A DNA stretch of 38,371 bases. Source: Desulfobacteraceae bacterium (GTDB taxonomy: Bacteria > Desulfobacterota > DSM-4660 > Desulfatiglandales > Desulfatiglandaceae). Both the position numbers and the translations under genes were made by a program. How positions within the stretch are numbered: the stretch's first letter is position 1; each line of letters begins with the position of its first letter. The notes under the pieces are model-generated. The model saw only the letters and a list, made by a program, of their open reading frames with translations. It was not told the origin of the DNA and did no database searches. Location: contig JADHXI010000011.1 of NCBI GenBank assembly GCA_016783065.1, positions 1 to 38,371 on the forward strand, given 5' to 3'. Shown here piece by piece: positions 33,091 to 38,371 of this stretch.

Positions 33091-33306
33091 TTGAGTAAAG
33101 ACGACTTGATTCAGTTAGAAGGCGTGGTGAATAGGGTTTTAGGTGGTGGCACCATGGAAATTCAGTGTGATAACGACATCACCGTAAGGGGAGTGCTCTC
33201 CGGACGGATGAAGAAATACCGCATTAAGGTCATGGTTGGAGACAGAGTACAGGTAAGTGTCTCTCCCTACGATACGTCCCATGGCCTGATCACCTACCGC
33301 TTTTAA
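33091..33306 (+). CDS. infA: Translation initiation factor IF-1 (divergent paralog)
   Basis: 71 residues, the usual IF-1 size, from a TTG at 33091 supported by AAGGAG six to seven bases upstream. LIQLEGVVNRVLGGGTMEIQ then LSGRMKKYRIKVMVGDRVQV and SVSPYDTSHGLITYRF match the S1/OB fold of IF-1 (SG+M+..I...GD.V.V..SPYD...G.I.YR). It binds the ribosomal A site during initiation. The sequence is more divergent than the standard copy (GGG linker, DNDITVRGVLSG), and it stands alone rather than in the ribosomal protein operon. It may be a second, regulated IF-1. It is divergent from fdhD. Confidence 0.9.
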   Translation: MSKDDLIQLEGVVNRVLGGGTMEIQCDNDITVRGVLSGRMKKYRIKVMVGDRVQVSVSPYDTSHGLITYRF

Positions 33307-33332
33307 GATCTCCCATATCGATCCGGAAGGCT

Positions 33333-33346
33333 GCGGCACATGCCGC
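33333..33346. terminator. Possible hairpin between infA and the radical SAM gene
   Basis: GCGGCA-CA-TGCCGC gives a perfect six-pair stem between two convergent genes. No T run follows on either strand, so it is at best a weak or factor-dependent terminator. Position is the main argument. Confidence 0.35.
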
Positions 33347-33349
33347 TGA

Positions 33350-34876
33350 TCATGATTTCCGGCTGGTCCTTTCCAGTATTCTCCTCATGATCCCTTCATC
33401 AATCAAGGTTAAGTCCGACGGCAAGACATTGCCGTCGATATCGTAGCGAACGATGGGTACATCCGAGCTTACATAACCATATTGCAGACCGGGCGTATGC
33501 TCGTCCACCAAGACAGAACCGGAAGGGAGTTGTGGCGGGTTATCCATACCGGATTGCGTCAAGAGGCTGATCAGGTAACTCTTACCCGTTGAACAACCCA
33601 TATCCGCCGGGTTATTTGACCTCCTGAGCAAGCCTCCCTCCGGATACAGCAATTCCAGGTTGGGGAAGACACTCAGGATGTTCAAATGAAACCCAACCTT
33701 AAACCCCTCACTTATTAGCCTTTCCTTGATCTCGGAGATTTTCCTGTAGTTGTTCTCAATATCCCCCCCGTCCCTGGAGGGCAGATCGATGATGATCGAT
33801 ATCTCCAGAAAGATTCTCCTGTCCAAATAGTTGATCATGTTGTTGATGGCCTCTTTTATGTCTTTATAGGTATAACCTTTGTCAATATAGTCCAGGCTGA
33901 AATCGGACGTGGATTCCAGGCCTATCAACAGACAATTCACATAATCATTGATGAATTCAATATAAGGCTTGCTCTTCAGGAGCGTAATCCCTGTGTAGAT
34001 GGTGATGTCATAATCGCTGATTTGGCGGAGGATATTTTGAACCGCAGGGGAGGTGGTATGAAAATAGGAATCAATGAATCGAATGTGAGTGGAGCCCAAG
34101 GTGTTCATCATTTTCCGGATGTACTCGATGACCTTCGTATCCCCGGCGGTTTTTAGGAAGTCCATTGGGGGAAGCTCCCTGTAGGTACAGAATTTGCATT
34201 TCCCGTACCAGCACCTGTTGCTGAAACCGAGGTGCACGGGTATTTGAGACTGGCCATCATAATACTCCCTCAAGAAGTCTCTTTCGCATTCAAAAGTGGT
34301 TCCGTAGTCATTTTCGGTGATGGCAGCATCCTTCCAGTCCCTGATGATCCCGTAAAGATTCGTTTTGAGATCAATGTTACCCGAAACAATGATGAGGTTA
34401 CTGCTCAGTTTTGATTGATTCACGCCCATATTGCATAGAAATTGCCGTATAAATGCGGGTGACAACCCAATGGTAATGAGCGGTCCTCCAATGACGACCT
34501 TTTTTTTTGTATTCAACAGGTGCCTTACCATAAGGAGGTCACAGAAATTTATGACCGTGACAACCACATATCTGGTATCAAAATCCTCCAAGATATAGGG
34601 GTCATAATAGCCGTGCGCCATGAATACATAAAAGAGATTATATAGGATGTATTTCTGCTCCAGGAACCCAACCGCATTGGGAGAAAGGGTGGAGCGGGCC
34701 TTCGAGATAATTCTGTCAAAAATTTCCTGGTGGATGTTGGAGGCATAAGTCCTGATGGGAATATCGCTGAAATCCACGGAAAGGTTTTTGTCGCGTAAAA
34801 GATTCTCTGTAATCATACGGGTTGCCATGGGATAGAAACCCTTGAAAAGAGGGGGATATATATATGTGATTTTCAT
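33350..34876 (-). CDS. Radical SAM protein of unknown function (CX4CX2C)
   Basis: 508 residues. The N-terminus (MKITYIYPPLFKGFYPMATR ... VVIGGPLITI) resembles the degenerate B12-binding-like region of large radical SAM enzymes. HLGFSNRCWYGKCKFCTYRE (about 219-238) gives three Cys for a 4Fe-4S cluster with CX4CX2C spacing, as in the 'RGCWWGKC.FC' group. HIRFIDSYFHTT, CLLIGLESTSDFSLDYIDKG and FLEISIIIDLPSRDGGD fit successive strands of the TIM-like barrel. The enzyme would cleave SAM to a 5'-deoxyadenosyl radical; the substrate is unknown. It starts 25 bases after the methylmalonyl-CoA epimerase gene and is probably co-transcribed. No RiPP precursor is visible nearby. Confidence 0.82.
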   Translation of the reverse strand: MKITYIYPPLFKGFYPMATRMITENLLRDKNLSVDFSDIPIRTYASNIHQEIFDRIISKARSTLSPNAVGFLEQKYILYNLFYVFMAHGYYDPYILEDFDTRYVVVTVINFCDLLMVRHLLNTKKKVVIGGPLITIGLSPAFIRQFLCNMGVNQSKLSSNLIIVSGNIDLKTNLYGIIRDWKDAAITENDYGTTFECERDFLREYYDGQSQIPVHLGFSNRCWYGKCKFCTYRELPPMDFLKTAGDTKVIEYIRKMMNTLGSTHIRFIDSYFHTTSPAVQNILRQISDYDITIYTGITLLKSKPYIEFINDYVNCLLIGLESTSDFSLDYIDKGYTYKDIKEAINNMINYLDRRIFLEISIIIDLPSRDGGDIENNYRKISEIKERLISEGFKVGFHLNILSVFPNLELLYPEGGLLRRSNNPADMGCSTGKSYLISLLTQSGMDNPPQLPSGSVLVDEHTPGLQYGYVSSDVPIVRYDIDGNVLPSDLTLIDEGIMRRILERTSRKS

Positions 34877-34901
34877 TATTGTAACCGGTGAACACCTACC
34901 C

Positions 34902-35303
34902 CTATCTTTCGCAGATTTCTACCAGAACCCCGTTTGTCTCCTTTGGATGGATAAAGGCGATTTTTGCCCCCCCTGCCCCCTTTCGAGGGGCCTGATCGAT
35001 AAGTCGGACCCCTTTTTCTTTCAGTTCCTCAAGGGCCTCCTCAATGTTTTCCACGCGGAAGGCGATGTGCTGGACACCCTCCCCACGCGAGTCAATGTAT
35101 TTTGCGACCGGGCCGTCCGGGTCAGTGGATTCGAGCAACTCCACCTCGCTGTCGGTAATGGGGATAAAGGCCACGTTTACCTTCTGCTCAATCACGTTTT
35201 CCACGTCTTCAATACCAAGCCCCAGCATCTCCGTGTAGAACTTGCCGGCCTGTTCAATGCTCTTAACGGCAACTCCGATGTGATCAATGTGTTTTATCTT
35301 CAT
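34902..35303 (-). CDS. mce: Methylmalonyl-CoA epimerase
   Basis: 133 residues from the ATG at 35303, preceded by GGAGGAGACT. The track start at 35351 runs into a repeat and is not used. KIKHIDHIGVAVKSIEQAGK opens the vicinal-oxygen-chelate fold; His (HIDHIGVAV), His (GVQHIAFRVENIEEAL) and Glu (VLVEICER) are the metal ligands. QKVNVAFIPITDSEVELLES is the usual central motif. It interconverts (R)- and (S)-methylmalonyl-CoA in propionate metabolism or the succinate route of propionate oxidation. In this window it stands apart from the mutase genes, beside a radical SAM gene. The GxxExxY element ends just before its ribosome site. Confidence 0.94.
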   Translation of the reverse strand: MKIKHIDHIGVAVKSIEQAGKFYTEMLGLGIEDVENVIEQKVNVAFIPITDSEVELLESTDPDGPVAKYIDSRGEGVQHIAFRVENIEEALEELKEKGVRLIDQAPRKGAGGAKIAFIHPKETNGVLVEICER

Positions 35304-35320
35304 AGTCTCCTCCTTCGTCT

Positions 35321-35777
35321 CGCCACAAAAACACCAAGGCACAAAGTTCATAAAATCATTCTCTTAATTCCCTTTTTAATAATCGACACATTGAAATTAA
35401 TGAGAAAACCAAGCCGTTTCCCCGTCAATTTCAAATGACTCAGGAGCTGGGCTTCCCATACAGGATTCATATTGTCCACAGCTTTCAGTTCACAGATAAC
35501 GCAATCTTCAACCAATACATCTAGGCGCAAACCTTCGTCAAAAACCAAACCGTCATATTTGATAGGAATTTCTATCTGCCTTTGAGTCCTTAATCCTCGT
35601 TTGGACAGCTCGTGACAGAAGCAAATCTCGTAAACCTTTTCAAGCAGACCGGGTCCCAGTGCTTTATGAACAGTATACGCTGAATCTACTACCATCCTTG
35701 CAACCGATTCCTCTTTCCTTGAGAGCGGTTTGAATCTGCCTTCCATATTTTCTTGGTGTCTTGGTGCCTTAGTGGCG
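35321..35777 (-). mobile_element. Putative small mobile element: GxxExxY gene framed by inverted repeats
   Basis: The minus strand begins CGCCACTAAGGCACCAAGAC and ends at the reverse complement of CGCCACAAAAACACCAAGGC. Both arms are about 26 bases and are built of CACCAAG-type units. The gene fills the inside almost exactly: about five bases remain ahead of its ATG and only a few bases follow its stop before the arm. No clear target duplication is seen. A degenerate, gene-free relative with CACGAAG units lies at 3237-3318. Confidence 0.55.
35348..35746 (-). CDS. GxxExxY protein (PD-(D/E)XK_3 nuclease-fold family)
   Basis: 132 residues from the ATG at 35746 (MEGRFKPLSRKEESVARMVV). The track start further upstream is encoded by repeat DNA (AATKAPRHQEN). 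HKALGPGLLEKVYEICFCHE contains the name motif GxxExxY (GLLEKVY). QRQIEIPIKYDGLVFDEGLR, then LDVLVEDCVICELKAVD, gives a D...ExK active site as in PD-(D/E)XK nucleases. LLSHLKLTGKRLGFLINFNV is the conserved C-terminal part. No function is established for the family that I know of. The gene sits exactly inside inverted repeats between two unrelated genes, which suggests it came as a movable unit. Confidence 0.88.
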   Translation of the reverse strand: MEGRFKPLSRKEESVARMVVDSAYTVHKALGPGLLEKVYEICFCHELSKRGLRTQRQIEIPIKYDGLVFDEGLRLDVLVEDCVICELKAVDNMNPVWEAQLLSHLKLTGKRLGFLINFNVSIIKKGIKRMIL

Positions 35778-35897
35778 GCTTCTTCTTTGAAAAGCCCTTG
35801 CCTTTGGGGGTTTGGATTACTATTATAAGAGGACCAATCTGCCACAAAATAAAATTAGGTTATCACAACTTCCATAACAAATCCATAGGTTGAACCC

Positions 35898-36149
35898 ATG
35901 AGAAACAGGACTTTCAATTTTGGCCCAAACCCTCCCCAGGGGCCCCCGCAACAAAGGGCAGATTTTGAGGAACTGGAGGCCGTGGAACTCTACTGCCCGG
36001 AATGCGGTCAGGCAATGCCGGTGCGCAAGTTCCTGCTGCTGATTTTGCCCGAAGGTGACAAGTATGAATACCGCTGTCAGCAATGCGGGGCCAAGGTAGG
36101 GGACAAGACAGATCGGTCAGGGCAGTTTTATAGCACACTGAGGGGGTAG
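35898..36149 (+). CDS. Small zinc-ribbon protein
   Basis: 83 residues. The N-terminus is Pro/Gln-rich and probably unstructured (FNFGPNPPQGPPQQRADFEE). Then ELYCPECGQAMPVRKFLLLI and YRCQQCGAKVG form two Cys pairs (CPECG...CQQCG) about 30 residues apart, which should bind one zinc. The tail is short and basic/polar. I do not recognise a family. The next gene on this strand, an exported FG-GAP protein, begins 91 bases after it, so co-transcription is possible. Coding status is supported by clean Cys knuckles and an open ATG frame, although no strong ribosome site is visible. Confidence 0.65.
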   Translation: MRNRTFNFGPNPPQGPPQQRADFEELEAVELYCPECGQAMPVRKFLLLILPEGDKYEYRCQQCGAKVGDKTDRSGQFYSTLRG

Positions 36150-36240
36150 TCGGCCCTTTCATATTGATATTGACTCCCTTACCGGCGTGGTGTTATACGA
36201 TTCCGGAACTCTCAAAGAAGCAAACCTGAGAAGGATAGTC

Positions 36241-37818
36241 ATGAGAAAAAGAGGAACGATCCTTTTATCGATCTTGCTGCTTGGTCTTGCCTTGTTCCAG
36301 ACAGGGACTTCTCTGGCCAAGAAACCCAAGACCCTCGCCATTCTTCCCTTCACAATGAATGCCGACCGCGATCTCACCTTCCTCCAGGAGGGTATCATGG
36401 ATATGCTCAGCTCAAGACTGGCCTGGAAGGGGAAGGTGGTGGTCATTGAAAAGGGAAAGGTCAAGAAAATAGTGGCGGATTTCCCCGGCCCGCTTGACAA
36501 GGAGAAGGCCCTTGAGATCGGAAAGCGTCTCGGAGTGGACTATGTCATATTGGGCAGCCTCACCGTGTTTGGCCAGAGCGTGAGTATGGATGCCAAGATC
36601 CTGGATGTGTCCAAGTCAGATGCCCTTGTGACCGCCTTTGATCAGTCTGAGGGCATGGACGGAGTGATCCCCACTATCAACCAGTTTGCCCAGGACATAA
36701 ACGCCAGGATCATGGGCAGGAAGGTTAGGGAACCCGCCCGGGCGGCTGAACCCGCCAAGGCCGAAGAGGGGGCTCTCGTAAGTACGGAGGAAGGGGTGGG
36801 GGGCCTTTCGAAGCCGAGCTATGTCCAGCGTCTCAAGATGGAAATTACGGGCCTGGATATTGGGGACGTAGATGGGGATGGTAAGAATGATATGGTATTC
36901 ATTGATAAGGATACCGTCTATGTCTATAAGTGGAGAAAAGGCACTTTTTTTCAGTTCACGACTGTGAAGGGGAGCTGGTCCCCAACCTATATCTATGTGA
37001 GTGTCGCGGACCTGAATGGTAATGGCCGGGCAGAGATATATGTGAGCGGCCTGGGTAACAGAGATGTCTCCTCTGCGGTTTTTGAATGGGATGGGGGTAA
37101 ACTCAAGAAGAATACAGGCTGGCTGAGATGGCTGATACGGGTCGTGGATTTACCAGGAAAGGGGAAGACCCTGGTGGGGCAGGGACGGGCGCCCGCAGGG
37201 CAATATTCGGGAGATGTCCATGTATTGAAGCGGAAGGGCAGCGGGTTTTCATCGATAGGGATCGTGAAGCTCCCTCGTGTGGGCAATGTATTTAATTTTG
37301 TCAAGGCCGATTTTGACGGAAATGGGAACATCTTCACGACCCTTCTGAATCCTTACGAATACCTGTGCGTGTATGACCAGAAGGGGGAGCAGCTCTGGAA
37401 AAGCGGGGATTATTTTGGCGGCAGCCTGGCCTATATGTTAGATTTGGGACAGGTTGGCACGGGGGATCAACAGATGGTCGACACCGGCAGGCGCATTTTT
37501 ATCCCGTCCCCCATTTTTTTGACTGATCTGGACAAGGATGACCGGCAGGAGGTGGTCATTTGTCAGAACCGTTCCAAAACCATGCGGTTGTCGGATATGC
37601 GCTGGTTTGCCAGCGGGAAGATCCATTTCATGACCTGGGACGGTGTCTCCCTCATCAGCCGGTGGACGTCCCAGAAGCTGTCCGGTGCGGCCGTGGGTTA
37701 TAAAGTGGGTGATATTGACAACGACGGCACCCTCGAGCTGGTGATCGCATCGGTGACCAGGGAGAGCTACTTCCTGGGCATGCCCCGCAGCCGGATCGTC
37801 ATGTATGACCTGGATTAG
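36241..37818 (+). CDS. Exported TolB-like/FG-GAP (VCBS) repeat protein
   Basis: 525 residues from the ATG at 36241 (AAGGAT upstream); the track start at 36187 lacks support. A signal peptide (MRKRGTILLSILLLGLALFQ) is followed by a domain like those that gauge envelope proteins of the TolB/FlgO type: KTLAILPFTMNADRDLTFLQ and LGVDYVILGSLTVFGQSVSM (residues ~30-160). From about 200 come calcium-loop repeats of a beta-propeller: DIGDVDGDGKNDMVFI, VADLNGNGRAEIYVSG, LTDLDKDDRQEVVICQ and VGDIDNDGTLELVIAS. The protein is probably periplasmic or on the surface. Its role is unknown. A bidirectional terminator lies right after it, separating it from a convergent outer membrane protein. Confidence 0.85.
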   Translation: MRKRGTILLSILLLGLALFQTGTSLAKKPKTLAILPFTMNADRDLTFLQEGIMDMLSSRLAWKGKVVVIEKGKVKKIVADFPGPLDKEKALEIGKRLGVDYVILGSLTVFGQSVSMDAKILDVSKSDALVTAFDQSEGMDGVIPTINQFAQDINARIMGRKVREPARAAEPAKAEEGALVSTEEGVGGLSKPSYVQRLKMEITGLDIGDVDGDGKNDMVFIDKDTVYVYKWRKGTFFQFTTVKGSWSPTYIYVSVADLNGNGRAEIYVSGLGNRDVSSAVFEWDGGKLKKNTGWLRWLIRVVDLPGKGKTLVGQGRAPAGQYSGDVHVLKRKGSGFSSIGIVKLPRVGNVFNFVKADFDGNGNIFTTLLNPYEYLCVYDQKGEQLWKSGDYFGGSLAYMLDLGQVGTGDQQMVDTGRRIFIPSPIFLTDLDKDDRQEVVICQNRSKTMRLSDMRWFASGKIHFMTWDGVSLISRWTSQKLSGAAVGYKVGDIDNDGTLELVIASVTRESYFLGMPRSRIVMYDLD

Positions 37819-37839
37819 GAACCACCCAATCATCTGCCA

Positions 37840-37885
37840 AAAAAAAGCCCCCTCCCCGAAAACCGGGAAGGAGGTTTTTTTGTGT
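37840..37885. terminator. Bidirectional rho-independent terminator
   Basis: AAAAAAAA is followed by the stem CCCCCTCCCCG-AAAAC-CGGGAAGGAGG and TTTTTTT. The T runs on both strands fit termination of the FG-GAP gene (plus) and of the beta-barrel gene (minus). The stem has one or two mismatches but is GC-rich. Confidence 0.85.
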
Positions 37886-37909
37886 TAGGCGTTATGGTTA
37901 CATTTACAT

Positions 37910-38371
37910 TTAGAAGGTGATCTGGAACTGGAGACCGTAGATGCCATACGAGCCGTTATTGATACCTTTACCGGCGGAATTTTTGTTGTTGGTGCCGTCA
38001 AAATAAAACATGACTTCAGGTCTGAGGCTGAAGCCCTTTGCAAGGCTGATGGGCATACTGATTCCGATCATCTGGCTCGTTGCCTTTGTCTTGTCAGTCC
38101 CGGAGCCCTCTCCACTCGCGTAACCATAAATAAGGTGGGGCGTTGCAGGACCTAACTTGAAGGCAAGGTCGATCCAACCGCCATAACACTTGGAATCCTG
38201 AATGCTGCCAGTTGCCGTGTTAATACTGGCAGCCCCGGCCATCGCAGCAGGGCTGATGCCGGCTGAACCCAGTGAATTCCTCCAGTTCCTGCCAAGCTGA
38301 CCTTCGGCGCTCAAGGAGAAGGGGCCTGCGCCGAACCTCAAACCCAGGGAGGCGCCCCAGGCATAAAGGTC
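37910..38371 (-). CDS. Outer membrane beta-barrel/porin-like protein, C-terminal part (cut by right edge)
   Basis: The frame is open to the right edge of the window (DLYAWGASLG precedes the TTG-initiated ORF at 38341), so the gene starts outside. The visible ~153 residues alternate polar and hydrophobic positions typical of beta strands: FGAGPFSLSAEGQLGRNW, YGGWIDLAFKLGPATPHLIY, GFSLRPEVMFYFDG and YGIYGLQFQITF. The final Phe is the usual signal for BAM-mediated outer membrane insertion. YASGEGSG and the short Gly/Asn-rich loops also suit a porin. The pore type and substrate cannot be told. Confidence 0.8.
   Translation of the reverse strand, partial: DLYAWGASLGLRFGAGPFSLSAEGQLGRNWRNSLGSAGISPAAMAGAASINTATGSIQDSKCYGGWIDLAFKLGPATPHLIYGYASGEGSGTDKTKATSQMIGISMPISLAKGFSLRPEVMFYFDGTNNKNSAGKGINNGSYGIYGLQFQITF

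Noticed and set aside
1-38371. Prophage, integrase, toxin-antitoxin, restriction or CRISPR-Cas defence genes
   Set aside because: None recognised on reading both strands. The only nuclease-like fold is the GxxExxY protein.

Overview
The window looks like chromosomal DNA of a Gram-negative bacterium, most likely Desulfobacterota/'deltaproteobacteria'. Evidence is inference from content: lipopolysaccharide (LPS) export genes (lptF, lptG), a full lipid A aminoarabinose (Ara4N) operon, formate dehydrogenase and molybdenum cofactor accessory genes (fdhD, mobA), methylmalonyl-CoA epimerase, a stand-alone IF-1 paralog, and several families of short tandem and inverted repeats that I associate with such genomes. 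No taxonomic marker such as rRNA is present, and I saw no tRNA, rRNA or CRISPR array.

Layout. (1) 1-6.8 kb is an LPS/polysaccharide glycosyltransferase patchwork: the end of a GT2 gene, a WaaE-like GT2, a GT-C membrane enzyme (minus strand), a GT4, then a scar zone (about 4.55-6.0 kb) with two degraded genes and palindromic repeats, then a SAM methyltransferase. (2) 6.9-14.2 kb, minus strand, is a compact arn operon transcribed arnE-arnB-arnC-arnA-arnD-arnT. Together these enzymes make undecaprenyl-phosphate-Ara4N from UDP-glucuronate, move it across the inner membrane and place Ara4N on lipid A. (3) 14.2-15.8 kb holds a MITE-like element, a GT4 remnant and a GT2 gene. (4) 15.8-21.9 kb, plus strand, is a tightly packed second cluster: ArnT-like GT-C, exported sialidase-fold (BNR) protein, polytopic membrane protein, ICMT-like membrane methyltransferase, DPM/GtrB-type GT2 and a YbhN/LPG-synthase-TM flippase-like protein. 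It resembles a second lipid-linked sugar pathway acting on the cell surface and is the best candidate here for an undescribed system. (5) 21.9-27.2 kb continues on the plus strand with lptF, lptG, a WecA-type transferase fused to a FlaA1/CapD-like N-terminal region, and thiL. (6) 27.4-32.9 kb, minus strand: a truncated epimerase, a TMTC-like membrane/TPR protein, a DUF21-CBS protein coupled to mobA, and fdhD. (7) 33-38.4 kb: a divergent infA paralog, an orphan radical SAM gene behind methylmalonyl-CoA epimerase, a GxxExxY nuclease-fold gene bracketed by inverted repeats, a small zinc-ribbon protein, an exported TolB-like/FG-GAP protein, a bidirectional terminator and the C-terminal end of an outer membrane beta-barrel.

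The island carries at least six kinds of small repeat. Several lie next to gene remnants, which suggests a region repeatedly remodelled by recombination or by mobilised short elements. Functional calls rest on motif recognition by eye; no database search was run.
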